DNA from: Amborella trichopoda
Lineage: Eukaryota > Streptophyta > Magnoliopsida > Amborellales > Amborellaceae
Direction: 5' to 3'
Length of the DNA: 64,000 nt
Assembly: GCF_000471905.2 (NCBI RefSeq)
Contig: NW_006494942.1
Location: 536,282 to 600,281 of the forward strand
The stretch's first letter is position 1; each line of letters opens with the position of its first letter. Position numbers and translations under genes: made by a program. Positions 1 through 12,060 of the stretch are shown here, one piece after another. The notes beneath the pieces were generated by a model. That model worked only from the letters and a program-made list of their open reading frames with translations, had not been told where the DNA came from and did no database searches.

Positions 1-279
1 GGTGGGTAGGCCGACTTCATTGGGGAAAAGGGGACAAATGTGGGTCATTTATATTGTTGAGGATAGAATAACTAGGTGTGAGGCAAACCCACTGGGGCTG
101 ATAAGCTGTAGTACGAGTATGACTCTCCAACTGGGGATGAGAAGTCATGACCTGAGTTTGAACGACCTTGGGATAATAGGTCACAGTCAAGGTGCAACTT
201 CACTGTAAATAGCAGAAATAGGACACACACAGCTTCGGTCTGAAGTATGCGACAATAGACTATTTGAAACACAGTCGGA
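1..279. other. 3'-side spacer of element A
   Basis: No gene is seen. The stretch is weakly similar in layout to the spacer at 34480-34730 of element B: short imperfect phrases and a run leading into the GGCGCT-type repeat array. The 3' LTR of A would lie further left, outside the window. Confidence 0.45.
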
Positions 280-868
280 GCCAGGTGCAACGACCATTAT
301 TTCTTTGAGCATTCAGTCAGTGTTGGGTTTGTTAAAAACACAGCCGATACTAAGAATGACCAACATTATTTCTTGAACACAGCAGGCGCCAGGTGCAGCG
401 ACCATTATTTCTTGGAGCATTCAACGGGCGCTAGGTTTGTTAAAAACACAGTTGGCGCTCAGGACAGCCCGTGCTATCTCTTGAGCACAACTGGCGCTGG
501 TTTTGTTAAAAACATGGTCGCACTACGAATGATCAACATTATTTATTGAACACAAATGGCGCTGAGGACAACCCACGCTATCTCTTGAGCACAGCCAGTG
601 CTGAGGCGTTGAGAATGCATGTGGCGGCACTACACAACTGGTGCTGGGATTATTGAGGTCATAGCCGGCGCTGCGAATACTGACGACAAAGCCAGTGCTG
701 GGATTACTGAGGACACTGCCGGCACTGGGAATACTGAGGTCATAGCCTGTGCTGGGATTACTTAAGTCATAGCCGGCGCTGAAGTCACCAACAACACAGA
801 CAACGCTGAGTCTTTTTCGATGAAATAGTCGGCACTGGGTGTGGGTTAGTGTTTGGGCTTCGACCTGA
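280..868. repeat. Direct-repeat array A1 (core ACACAGCCGGCGCT), upstream of the PMD promoter
   Basis: About 17 diverged copies of a 14-base core of the form ACACAGCCGGCGCT, or an ATAGCCGGCGCTG variant, lie in direct orientation roughly every 35-45 bases. They are joined by phrases such as TTTGTTAAAA and GGGATTACTGAGG. The array ends about 150 bases before the TATA box of the PMD gene. The same core forms the hairpin arms in the LTR of this element (12061-12830). It could be a protein-binding array or a hypervariable tandem repeat with no role. Confidence 0.75.
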
Positions 869-929
869 GCCCGACCCGATCTTGGCTTCTGTTGGAATGG
901 GACTTTACAGACGGTGATGAGACTTGTCT

Positions 930-1100
930 CGGGCCTCGGGTCCAAGTGCTTATCGTTGTTTGGCCTTCTAGGATGCGGCTGAGATCCACAGTTTGCGAGG
1001 GACATTTGGGAATAGTGTTGGTTATATAAAGGGGGAAAAACCCTATTTCCACTGCTTTTCACCGAACGTAAAAAAAACTTGAGGTAAAAATTTTAAACAA
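930..1100 (+). promoter_or_regulatory. Promoter of the PMD gene in element A
   Basis: TATATAAA at 1023-1030 is followed by a G-run and an A-run (near 1068-1078). The block matches 35040-35210 in element B in order and content: CTCGGGCC motif, GAGGGGCATT-like phrase, TATATAAA/G, purine run, then an AAAAAAAACTTGA-like phrase. Conservation of this block between copies whose flanks have diverged supports a real plus-strand promoter. Confidence 0.7.
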
Positions 1101-1679
1101 TGAGAAGAGGATTTCTCCGGTGAGGGCTTCATTAAGCACATAGGTGATTTTGGCAAAGTTGGCCGGAGTTTGCCAGCATGCAGGGAGGAGGTTCCGGCTG
1201 CGAGAAGAGGGCACCAGTAGGGAGCACAGGGCCTTTCGCAAGGGAAGGGTACTTTATAGGCAAAGGTAGGGGGCAAAAGAATGGTTTTGTCGGGGTCTGC
1301 TAAAATTCTGACAATGAACTTTTGGGAATTCCAGCGACCAGGAAAAGGGCGGGAAGCTAGAGCAGAGTGTTGCCTGAAGTTTTTTGCTGCTTCTTGGAAG
1401 TTTTTCGAAAGGTGCGCGTGGTTTGCCAATAACTTGGGGGAAGTTGCAGCGGTTTTTTGACAGCGGAAGGGGAGTTCTCGTGAGAAACCGAAGGGTTAAA
1501 GGGAGACGAACTGTCGCTGAAGCTAGACGATTACGCTTGGAAGGTGCGCAACCATCGGGGAGGCGAACGGTTGCCATTCACATGTGTGAGACGTGTGTCA
1601 GGCGGCGTAGCAAAACATGGCGAGAGTCATCAGGGGGCATAGTAGAGCTCAAGGTGCCACATGCATAATTTGTGGCTCG
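1101..1679 (+). other. PMD transcript leader, first part (A)
   Basis: Non-coding as far as I can tell. It lies between the TATA box and array A2 and matches 35210-35890 of element B. Together with A2 it would give the PMD transcript an unusually long leader of about 1.1 kb, unless an intron is removed. I could not fix splice sites. Confidence 0.45.
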
Positions 1680-2085
1680 TGTGAGAGATTGGAACGCAAC
1701 CAGTGCTAGATGTTGGCAAAGATAGTCGGCGGCAAGTATTAGTAAGCACAACCGACGCTAAGAATTAGCAGACACAGCTGGTGCTGACCTCTTAGAAACA
1801 CAGTCGGCGCTGGTCCTCAAGAAAGGCAGCTGACACTGAGCTTTGAGTGCACAACTGACGCTAGGTCTCTTAAAACACAGCCGGCACTAAGCTTTTGAAA
1901 TCCCATCCGGCGCTAGACCTTCGTAAACAAAACCGATGATGCTAGCCTTCTACAAATTCAGCTGACGTTAGGTCTTCGTAAACACAACTGATGCTAGCCT
2001 TCTGGAAACTTTGCTGACACTAGGTTTCTGCCGTTATAGCCGATACTCAGCCACAAAAGACACGGCCAGCGCTTATCAATTTTGA
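1680..2085. repeat. Direct-repeat array A2 (core ACACAGCCGGCGCT), between TATA box and PMD start
   Basis: About 12-14 imperfect copies of the array A1 core, spaced about 35-45 bases, with linkers such as CTTCGTAAACA. It lies inside the presumed transcribed leader of the PMD gene and ends about 30 bases before its ATG (2116). Arrays A1 and A2 therefore bracket the promoter. Confidence 0.75.
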
Positions 2086-2115
2086 TTTGGGAGTCAATCA
2101 TTGAGCCCTTTTACA

Positions 2116-5034
2116 ATGGCTGAATCTTCTTACAAATTCCTGATGTAAAGAACCTTCTGAGAGGAGGAAAGGTTGGTACTGATAACGTTACTGGTGAGGC
2201 TCTAATAAGGGTGGAGCCCATTTGGTTGACAAGGCCAGTATGTCAACCAGAGTGTCGTCTCAATATCACTTTTATTACTGACTCAGATCGTTTTGAAGTC
2301 TCCGAGGGTAATGATGGCAATGTCAGTATCGAAGAAGGGATGATGCTCCTTCATTGTATGCACAAGAATATAGCTTCTGGGGAGAACTTGCCCACCCTAA
2401 GAAAGAGAACGGTGCAGACAAAGGGATTAATTTGGTCATGGAGGGAACCTCAAATGCAGGGGGAGCACCAATATTTGAAGGGATACTCTTCCTGGACTGC
2501 CAAGGTGTTGGTGTCGCACAGAAGCATTCTTGAACGTGCTTCTCTGCTAGTAGCGATCCAGTGTTCGGGCAACTACTATGATTGGTGCTCCAATACGGTT
2601 AAGGTACTTCTTGAGACATGGAGTCACGTCAGCAATACCTGGCTTCTTGACCATGGGGAAGTAGGAATCCCTTTGCTAGATCTTCATTTTATTAGGGGCC
2701 TTCCGATGATTGGGGCCATGTATGACGAGTTTGTGCCCCCGAACTTGGTCACCTTTGGTGGTGCTAGCTTGGGGGAAGAAAAGCCGCCTGCTAGTCTTCA
2801 AAAGATTTTTGAGGCTTACCAATTGGTTTGTGCCAAGTCTAGCAATAGTCGAGTAACCTTCACCGAATGGGTGAAATTCTTCTGTGGGGACTATCCCGAA
2901 GGCGATTAATATACTCCGAGAGGGAAAGGAAGGCAGTTGTAAAGGGGACACCTCCCGTGTATCAATCCGAGACCAGCGATGACTATGTCTTTTTGGCTCC
3001 ATATTTGGCCTTATTTTTGTGAAAATTCGTGCTCCCTAGATGGGCAGACGACATTCGTCCAGGCGCATTCTATGTAGCCTATGACATGTGATGACGGCGT
3101 GAGTATGTCATTGCTCAACTAGTCTTGTGCAATATATACCATGGCTTGGGGGCCATCTCCCCGTCGAAAGGCTTACAAACTCAGAGGGAGGGAATGTCAT
3201 TGTAGACAGAGAGGCATTTCTCAGGGATTTGAAGACTCCATTCCCCATCCATTACGTATATGGGTGGCTAGGGGCATATTTCCTTGACACCTATGTCAGG
3301 AACCGGGGTACGGGCAATAAACTGTGTCCCTTCTTGATGAGGATTGCTGACCAAAATGCTATCTTCCATAACCCAAGGGAAGCTCGGATTTTATTTGGGA
3401 ATGACTCCCTAAAGATGCGGTGGGTCCCATTTTCGATTGGGAGCTTAAGTGATCGTGCTTTCATTGATGAATTGGGGAAGGAGCTAGACAGCACTATAAC
3501 AACCATTAGGGAACTCATGTTCATCCTGAGCATTAGAGGAGGAGTTCTACCTTATTAGACTCTGCACAGTGCCAGATTAGAAGGGTATTTCCCCCACCGC
3601 TTCCCCTGTTAGCATGGGCTTGATAAGAGCTGCCCCTTCTCCATGTTTTTTGAAAAGCGCAACATGGGGAAAACAGAAGAGCTTGGGACTCTCCACGAGT
3701 GCTGGTTGTCAGAACACATAAGGACCACTTGCTCCACAGGTCTATAAATGATAGAGATCAGCAGGTATGTGTTACCTCACTTCGGCAGGAGGGTTCAAAT
3801 GACTGAGGCTTATACAAACTGGTGGACAATTACCAACTAAGGATATTGGGATGCTGATCACCACTGGAGAGGGGAGAACTGTAACTGGCTTACCAGGCCG
3901 AGGAAACTGGTGGATACTCCTTCTCTTAGGGAGGTTTTTGTCTTGGAATATCCCGCTAACTGGCAAGCTTTAGGGATTCCACTTGAGATAGTGGCTGATG
4001 ACACCTCACCGAAATTTCTTGCGATGAAGATGAGAACTGAGAGCTTTTTTCATAATCTTAGTTCCATCTTCGAGTAGAATGAGGGCCCAAAGGTCCTAGG
4101 TTATGGGGGGCATCCCGTTGAAGACTTGAACGCACTGATCGTGAGTGGTCCTCATAGTAGGCTGGCTAGAGGCCCTTCTCAAGGAGGGAGTTTTGAAGTG
4201 GTTGTTCCTCCTTCGGCGGGGGGAAAGAAGAGGAAATGATCTACCCCTATCGGGACTCATGCACCGGCTCAAGTTAGTGGGAGTACTCGGAGGTGTAGGG
4301 GTGTCAGAAGCTCTAGACTTTACCATCGTTTCAGAGGAGCCAATGGCTCATATGGCTATCACTTCGACAAGCCCGACCCTTGAATCCAAAGTCTCTTCAA
4401 CAGTAGCAATCCCAGTAGCATCATCCATGCCTTTTTTTAGCGAGGTTTCTAGTATGACTGCAAGCATGCTTCGTGCAGGGCTTCAGATTATAAGGGAGCT
4501 ACCCTTCAATGAGTTGGGCGAGGCTTTAACCAAGCATAGGGATTTTGTTGCCACGACTACTGTGGTTGGGAGTGCACCAGAAGTCCTTCCTAAATGAGTT
4601 GGAGAGCTGGCGATCAGGAATATGCATCATGAAGCAGAGACCAGTAGGTTAGCCTCCTTAGAGGAGTCCATCTTGCATCGTCGGGAGGAAATAGAATCCT
4701 GCAATGAGAAGAAGGCCACTATCACTGGCCGTCAGCAGGATCCCAAGAGTGAGGCGCAAGGAAGCTATAAGAGGATGATCTGAATAAGAGAAGAGATGCG
4801 AATATTAAGGCAGGAATTTGTTAGTCTTGAGACGGAGATGATTCAGAGGAGGGCTATGGAGGCCTCTTTGGTTGCGGATTTATCCGAACTCACTCGAACC
4901 ATTGAGTCTGAAACTATGGCGATGGAGGAGGAGACTCAAATGGTGGCTGAACAAAAGGACCGTGTCCAAGGCACCGAGACTTTTCTTCCAGCATGCAGCT
5001 CAGAGATTAATAAGATAATTGATAACTTTTGAAA
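2116..5034 (+). pseudogene. Plant mobile domain (PMD, aminotransferase-like) protein gene, copy A, decayed
   Basis: PMD proteins are nuclear plant proteins (the MAIN/MAIL1 family in hosts) also carried by some MULE DNA transposons and LTR elements. Diagnostic pieces are visible: ETWSHVSNTWLL, then DLHFIRGLPMIG followed by YDEF (2211-2909), and YVYGWLGAYF (3127-3558). These correspond to the W-N-T/GEV/DL..GGLP and YHGL/YGWL parts of the family. A Ser/acidic linker (about 4145-4600) and a Glu-rich C-terminal coiled coil (4796-5032) follow. The ATG at 2116 is chosen because it aligns with the starts in copies B and C (Met-Ala-Gly/Glu-Ser). Several breaks, roughly five or more. It runs antisense to the gag of the host element and converges with it. 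Confidence 0.8.
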
Positions 5035-5223
5035 ATGTCCTTTCTTTTAGCAGCACTTGTAAAAAGTTTGTACTCATGAATAAGATGCTTCTTTTTCTTT
5101 TCTGGCTGACTTTGCTACATGATTTCACTCTCCTCTTGCTTTGCTGCACCTCATGTGGTTTTTTTTTTATTGAATACCTCTTGACATATTTATTATCTCA
5201 AAGGGCTAATATCCTAGGCCTTG
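5035..5223. other. Convergent intergenic gap, PMD and gag-protease (A)
   Basis: About 190 bases separate the end of the plus-strand PMD gene from the end of the minus-strand gag-protease frame. It is T-rich, with an ATGAATAAGATG phrase near 5076 that fits a plant poly(A) signal for PMD and has a counterpart in copy B (39964-39974). There is no room for pol. Confidence 0.55.
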
Positions 5224-6150
5224 CTTAGTCCATGACGGGCTGCCATGGCTTGGATAGGTTTGAAATGGGTAGTCATTGATTGTCCTCCTCTTAATGTTTG
5301 ATTGTCCAAGGGCTCATAGTTCATTTTCCTCATCATTTGATAAGCCTGCTCACTATAGATAGTCCAATCAGAAGGGGCTTTGGCCTCTATTAGTGGTGCA
5401 TTTGCTTCAAAGTCATCATAGATTTTGGTCTCAGGCATGAACTCCTAGAGATATTTTGAAGAAATACGCATAACCTCCAATTGGCTCTGGAACCTTCGCT
5501 TCTTAAGTTTGCCAGGGGATCCTGCTCTCGAGGGGAAGAAGATTGACCTTTCTCAAACTTCTTTCCTCTCACCAGACCAGGGAAGAGTAGAACTTGTTGC
5601 TGGTCACTAGTTCGAGGAGCATCCTCTATGCTTATAGCACCTGGAGTTTGAAAAATCTTCCGCGGCAGTTGGCGTGCCACTTATGCTATCAAGAGTGAAA
5701 CGGGGATATGTAGGACTTTTTGATGGTTGGGCGTATAGGTGATCTTTGGAGCTAGGAATTCTATCCCCAGGACATGCTCAATCTCAAGAATGACTTCTGG
5801 TTCATCTTTTGGCTAAGATGACCCAGAACTAGGGGTAGAGGGCGAGGACTCCTCTTTAAGTGAAGCTGAAGTTTCTTTGGGGATGATTGTGGGGATGCTA
5901 GAATGAATAGGGGTTAGAGTGAGAGTTTTCCTTGCCTTTCTTCCTCTTTGAACATGCTTACCAATGTTCTCCCCATGTCCTCAAATCTTCATGGGGCAAA
6001 GATCGCATCTTTGTTCTAGATGTGTGATCCCCCTCATTCAGCTTCTAAGGCGACACTAGATCTATGAAGTAATATTTAGCATTAGCATAGTGGGTTTCAG
6101 ATACAGGGAACGGTCTTTTGTCAACATAAACCGTAGGTTGTCTCACATCT
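5224..6150 (-). pseudogene. Tail of the gag-protease polyprotein (A)
   Basis: Minus-strand coding remnant downstream of the protease. It matches 40106-41000 in element B, for example the HYVDAKYYF..L and ANLRTEV-like phrases, and the frame ends at the same place in both copies (near 5226 and 40108). In autonomous Tat elements this linker leads into reverse transcriptase. Here the polyprotein simply stops. A few breaks. Confidence 0.6.
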
Positions 6151-6153
6151 CGA

Positions 6154-6600
6154 CTATACTTGAAGCACTGGTGCAATGTTGATCGAACCACCCCCTGGAC
6201 CAAGAAGAATGTTGTAGGAAGTGTCGGTGTCGATTACATGAAATTGGGTGTAATCATTTAGTTCGCTGATCATAAAACAAAGGTAAACCGTACCAGTAGG
6301 CTTCTCTTCTGACTTGTTGAACCGTTGAACTGTGACGTGGGTCGGAGTAAGATATTCGGACCCTAACCCAAATCGAGTAAGGATCCTTCTTGGAATAAGG
6401 TTGGCAGCTGACCCTCCATCTAACGTAATTTGGATGATGGGGCATGCATGTAAGCCTCCAGTGATAAAGAGAGGGCGATTATGAACTTTTCTCCCTGCTA
6501 CAAATCGTCCTCTTAAAAGGTGATTGGCATACATCCTTCTAAAATCGCCGGGTCCACTTCAGTAGGTTCTACTTCGGTCTCATACACTTATGGGTAAGAG
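6154..6600 (-). pseudogene. Retropepsin-like aspartic protease, element A
   Basis: The segment reads ACPIIQITLDGGSAANLIPRRIL, given here as two parts: ACPIIQITLDGGSA, then ANLIPRRILTRFGLG. It is followed by HVTVQRFN and DTDTSYNILLG. This is the D-G-S/N-L-I-P and Y-N-I-L-L-G pattern of plant Ty3/gypsy retropepsins, which mature the Gag polyprotein in the particle. The neighbouring minus-strand ORFs are gag upstream and the short tail downstream. Part of a decayed frame with a few breaks. Confidence 0.78.
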
Positions 6601-7600
6601 AGAGCCTGAACCAAAGCCATCCAGTAATCCTTCGAGAGTATGAGGGCGTCGTAGATGCTGATGAGAGATGAAAGCTTCCACAGATGCCCTATCATATCAT
6701 ATTTCACCTTTTCTTGATCAAGGCTTTATGCTCCTAGTCCTGCCACTGATTTGGGTGGTATGTGGGGTTGAGCAGTAGGTTTTGGGGGAAGAGGTTTATT
6801 TTGGCCCGCCGGTTGACTCGATTACATAGCGGGCTTAGTTGGGGTGATGGACGTTTGAGGCTTTGAAAGTGATTGACTCAGAGGTATCGCAGGGAATTGG
6901 AGAATAGGTGGATTGTTTGAGGTATTGGGATTAGGAAAGAGTCCAGGGAGCTGGAGGATAGGCAGAATGGTATTTGGATTAGGGAAAACTTCAAGGTGCC
7001 TGACTTCTGAAGAGGAGGCTACAACGGTTTTCCCGATCTTAGGCTTATCTGTCTCGTGCTGGTGATGCTCCTGAGATTTGCACCATATGATGCCCTCTTG
7101 ATTCTCTTAATCTTTGTTCAAAGTCTGGCTTAGGAGGCCACTGGGGTTTCTTCGATTTGAAATGTTTTTGTTTCTTTGAAGAAGGTGGCTCTGCTTTAGC
7201 TTTAGGTGCCAGGGCATCAGCAACTGTTATGAATCATGCTGCCTGGGTCAGCGTCTCCTGTTGCCTGGGTCAGCGTCTGTTATGAATCCTACTTCCGTTG
7301 CATTCTGTTTATATTGACTCCTTTGAATTCTCTGTCCAGAGCCTCGAAGTCCAAACATTTCAAGGTTGTACCTGCAGGAGACATAAATGAGGAAGGATGA
7401 GAAGAAGCAGAAGAAGAAGGATAAGGCTTTTTTAAGGTCATTCCCCTCATCCGACCAATCTGGGCAGCTTTGTACGTTATCACCAGGGTTGGATGTGTGC
7501 AGGGGGTCTTTTAGGTCTTTCCCTTGTTTAGACCATTGGGGAGTGCTTTTAACGTCATCACCCTCATTGGACATGCTCTAAGGAGAGGATGACTCAGGGA
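6601..7600 (-). pseudogene. Gag-protease linker (A), low-complexity Pro/Asn/Gln-rich
   Basis: The minus-strand remnant between nucleocapsid and protease is rich in Pro, Ser, Asn and Lys (SNEGDDVKSTPQWSK repeated as SDEGNDLKK at 7248-7574). The repeated GDDVK/GNDLK phrase, also at 42112-42579 in B (GDDVKSTPQQSK, VGNDFKSPPP), is an internal repeat of the linker. No enzymatic domain. Several breaks. Confidence 0.5.
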
Positions 7601-9550
7601 CGTCTTCTCGATGGGATTGAGAACGAAGAAAGATCGTGCCGGGGATGAAGTCCAGTGAGGTTGCGGGAAGTGGTCTGAGAAATTCTTGCTCAACTGGATG
7701 TTGAGCAGTCTTGTTTTTCAGGTGAGCATCTCTTGGTGCATGTCTCCTTCTGGTTTTCTGAGGTGGTGTTTGATTTGTCTCACTGGCTTGTGAACGCCCG
7801 AACTTAGTGGATTGCTTCTTGTCTGAAGGACCTGAGTCTACTTCGCCCATGGTGGACTATCCATGACCGGGAAGTTGATGGTTCAGCAGAGTATGAATCA
7901 TTATTAGGAAGGTCTTGTGTTGGGAGATCCTCTTGCACCAATGGAGTAGTGGCTTGGGGATCATTTACTGGGACGTTGTAAAATGCTTGACATTCCCGCA
8001 TTTTCTTTGCGAACATATCTTGGAAATTGGTGCATTCCCACAAGTAGTGGCCCCATAGCTGATGGTACGGGCACCAACAGTCCTCAGTCCCCTGAGCCAG
8101 GCATCGAGGCTGCCTTGCCCATTTCGGTGTGATTAAGCCTTCCTAAAGCACTATAACAAAGAAGGCGTGAAGGATACCAGGGGTTTCATCTTCCTCTTGG
8201 ACGGTTACTACATGGGAGGCTTCTGCTGCCCCAAATGCCTTCCTTAAGTCCTCAAGCTTTATCAGACCCTTCTGAATCAAGGCCTAAATGATATCTCTTA
8301 GTGTGAAGTAGTCATCTCTGGGGTGATTGATCCTTCGATGATAGGCACAATAATTTGCCTGAGTTTCGAGCCCAGATTGTTCAGGGAACTTGGCTTTTGG
8401 AAGCTCGATCATATTCCAATAATAACCGGAATAGTGCAGGGACCCATTCCTTCTCAAAGGGGCAGACCTTGTTCCTATGCCTGGTGAAATAATCATCCCG
8501 ATTAAGATCGCCGGCAGGGTAATTGATTGTATGACTATTATTGCTTGATTGTCTGAGGAGTCGTCTTTATTATGCTCACCCCTTTGGAGAGGTCTAAAGT
8601 ATGGGAGGGAGCCTTCTTCGGATCAGTGACCGCTGCACTGATCACTCCTTTTTGTTGGATGCCTCGGGTGTTAGTTCGAGAGCTGCCATTGCTCCGATTT
8701 CCCAAGCTTACAGACAGTTGTCGTGACCCGCTGTGGTGGCATGATAGACTTTCTATACAGACTAATTTAGAAATCAGCTCTAACATGGAAGTCGGATTAG
8801 AGGCCTCGACATGTAGAGTCATTTTAGATCACATGTTTCGTATGCAAGTTTGAACTGCTTCCTTCTCAGGCATGAGATTGGGATGGCGAGCAGCTAAATT
8901 TCTCCATCTAGATATGAACTGGTCTACGGGCTCATCAGGGTCTTGAGTCAAGGAGAGAAGCTCGATGGTTTGAACCTCTCTCTTGACCTCATAGAAACGC
9001 TGCTGGAACAACTTCTCCATTTTCTCCCATGTATGCACTGAGTTTGGGGGAAGTTGAGCATACCACTGAAAGCTAGACCATCAAGGGTTTCAAAAACCTA
9101 ATGGAGAAAGAGTCTCCCATCAGCCTCTATTTCTCGACATGTTGCTTGGAAGTGGGCGATATCCTGATTCTGGGACGTGATTCCGTTGAATAGGGGAAAC
9201 TTCCCTTTCTTGTAATCTGAGGGAAACGGGACCTGGTCAATTTATGAAGGGTAAGGCCTTTGATAAGGCGTTGCACCCTGCATCTCAGAAATTTGCCTGT
9301 TCTTTAAGCTATGGGTCACCATAGCATCTATGTCTGCCTGTGAGATGGGGTGGGGGACATAATTGTCCTGTGAGGCAGAGGGAAGGGGCTGCCTTGGAGG
9401 TGCACATTCTGAGTGGTGGGAATTGACCTCATGGTTAGCTAATTGTTGTGATGCATCTATATGATCAATCTTCTCCATCATTGCTCGCACCATAACATCA
9501 AACTTGTTCATGCGATCTTCCTGCGAGTCAGGTTTGTTTTTAACCACCAT
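7601..9550 (-). pseudogene. Tat/Ogre-type gag (capsid and knuckle region), element A
   Basis: Capsid signature at 8829-9038: HTWEKMEKLFQQRFYEVKRE, then VDQFISRWRNLA, which is the Retrotrans_gag pattern W-x-x-F..F..F and F-x-x-R-W-R. A knuckle-like CAYHRRINHP segment lies at 8284-8496 and a KALIQKGLIKLE-like helix follows, as in Tat-group Gag (C-x2-H-x4-H-x4-C). The N-terminal segment at 9242-9550 carries a DIDAMVTHSLKNRQI helix that recurs in B (44158-44469) and, weakly, in C (DIQMMINKSIQG). Gag would form the cytoplasmic particle. Several breaks. Confidence 0.8.
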
Positions 9551-11141
9551 GTTGACTGTTTCTCCAAGGAGGTCATCCTTAGTTGCAATTCAGGGCTTGC
9601 GAACTTGACAAGTCGCACGTCGCAGATCGGTCAGCAGGGGGCCCAGCATGCCCAGATTGAACTCGACTTTTGTATGCCGATCGCGTGAGGAATGGTTCTC
9701 GACGGTCTTGGGACCGTGGCTGCTAAGCGGCTAAGTCATCTTCTATGATGCTAACCATAGTGCACTCATGGAACTTTTCTTCAGGCTTCGATGTCTGAAG
9801 ATGGTAGAAGGGGTCAGGCGAAGAGGGTCATCAGAGATGGTTACCCCGACCGCCTTGGTCAATTGCATTGTGAGAATTCGCAGACCCCTATCACGTTTTG
9901 CTTTGAATTTTTGATGGACCTCGCGCTAAAACTGTGATCGGGCCTACTACTGGTCAGCTCTTCCTACACAAGAGAGAGTTGTCTCCATCAGGTACGGCAC
10001 AGGATGAAGGCCAGGGACTGGATTCATCTTGGGCCAAGGGGGATGAAGGACTTGATCTTCCATAAGATCTTTGCCCCAAGCTCTCTTGTGGGCTTCAAAG
10101 ACGCGACCGAAGTGATGAGGCTGATTCAAGATGGTGCTCTTGGGGAAGGTCTTCGAGTACCATGGCTAAAGGTGCTTGCTCGAAGTAGGAGAAGAATGCA
10201 AGAGCAGGGTTGATCCATGAGAACGCTTGAGTCGAGGGTGAGGGGCTTTCTAAAACAGTGATGCTGGTGCGCCCCTTGAAGAAGGATCACGGGTGACCTG
10301 AGGGTCAGCCCGGGCTCAAGCAAGTGGTCTGGCCTTAAGAGGCCGAGAGCTGTGAGTAGTGTCTGTAAGAGAACAGGTGGAGGGCTGCCTCTTACAGGGT
10401 GTGCTGAGTAGGAGGCTGAAAAGATCATTTCCTGTGTACTCGGGTTGGTGCACTGACGGCGCTGCCCCAAGCAGTGAGATGCATATGAGCAGCATGTACA
10501 GAACCTGGCCTTGGGAGGTCCGATCCTGAGTGCTGACTCGAGGTAACATAAGGGTTGCCTCGAGATGTGGCTCGAGTGTGTGACCCATGAGCCTTATGGT
10601 GTGTGCGAGGGGTGGTGGAGGCCGCAAGGTTTCCTCCTCGATGTGTTGAGCCTCTAGGGATAGAAACTCGTGGTGGTGCTATAATGTGGGGGGTAGCCTT
10701 ACGACACAAGAGCAATGACAACTTGTTTGCCTTTTGCAGAGAGAGACTGGGCAGCCTTATGAGGTACCTCAACAATACGACTGATAGGTGGCTTGCCGGT
10801 GGTAGGGTGGATGCTGTGTACGGCAACAAATGTGCTTCTGATGCAAGGCACCTTTGTGGAGGTTCTATCAGAGAGAGGATATGGGGAGTGAAGGACTTTT
10901 AGGTCCCCCCTCACACCAATCTAGGTTAAGATCTGGGAGCTATACCTGGGGTCTTTGCTCCAAAGAAGGGTTGGGAACAAAGTTAGGAGAACTTGTTCCC
11001 TAGAGACACTCGCGAATGCGGGGATAAGAAAATCATCAATCTAAATGAATGGGTTACAGAACCCAACAACCATAAGTGCAGACACAAAAAATAAAAAGAG
11101 AACCTAGCCAAACAAGTACAATCCGACTAAGGGGTAGCGAG
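9551..11141 (-). pseudogene. Gag N-terminal extension and Pro/Ser-rich leader ORF, element A
   Basis: Minus-strand remnants with SHTRATSRGNPYV and KAAQSLSAKGKQVVIAL. They match element B (KAAQSLSAKGKQFSIAL at 45354-45821) and resemble the leader ORF of D and C (TYVTVDDLTIAMK-like end). The position directly after the primer site recalls the extra ORF1 that Ogre elements carry upstream of gag. No known domain. Several breaks. Confidence 0.55.
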
Positions 11142-11159
11142 TCCACAGTGGAGTCGCCA
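11142..11159 (-). promoter_or_regulatory. Primer-binding site, element A (tRNA-Arg type)
   Basis: The minus strand reads TGGCGACTCCACTGTGGA, one base from TGGCGACTCCACTGGGGA, the primer site I associate with tRNA-Arg in Ogre elements. It sits three bases from the LTR edge (11163), as expected. Confidence 0.85.
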
Positions 11160-12060
11160 AGCTGGTTAGGCGCCTCGATCTCGCCCTTCGGATCAAGATG
11201 ATTGGGCGGCATGCATCTCGGGTTTTAGAGAGATCCAGGACTTTCAGATGACTCTCTCGAGAACCGTGTTTGAGAATAAGGGCAGGTATTACCAATCGAT
11301 GAGAGAGGAATTTAAGGTAGGTTCGTGACTTACTCGGGCTGGCTCGTGTAGACGCCCTCTTAGATCATGAAGAATGCTCCCCAGTAGTAAAATAGGTTCG
11401 GAATCGCCTCTCTTAGCTTGTATTCTACTATTTTCTTCAATCACACACATGGAAAATATTTATAAGACAGGTGGGTCAATAGACCTCACCTTGCTTTCAA
11501 GTGAACGTACATAAGCATGCATATTAAAAAAGAAGAAGATAATAATGAGAGAAGAAAGATGGGCGAGAGAAGAATTTGATCACACAAGGAGATCAACACA
11601 ATGACTAAGCTAGTAGGTAATTAGCCTGACGTGGTAGTAAAACGGGCTCGATAACTCAGACCGACTCAATAGAATTACTACTAGATGTCAATACTAATAG
11701 TGACTAGCTAGACATGATGGTTAGTCCGTCGTGGCAATAAAGCAGGTACAGTAATTCTAGCATAACAACATTATGGCTAAACGACAATACTACCATGGAA
11801 GGCTAATCTCGACCCCTCTAATCAAACGAAAGAATAACAGAAAGCATGGAGAACATAGAGAAAGAATAAGAAGTAAGATAAGAGAAGAAACAGAGAATAG
11901 AAAGAACGAGAGGAAAAGAAAGAAAGGAGGGCAAGAGTGTGAGAAAAGAGAGAAAGAAGGAGCAAAGACACAAACGGCAATGAGAGGGGAAGAAGGAAAC
12001 TTAGTCGGCGATATGTCTCCACCGGCAATGACATGAATAGAGAAGAGAGAGAAAGACGAA

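Noticed and set aside
1384-1668. 94-codon Arg-rich frame in the PMD leader of A
   Set aside because: Not conserved in the equivalent leader of B; likely chance.
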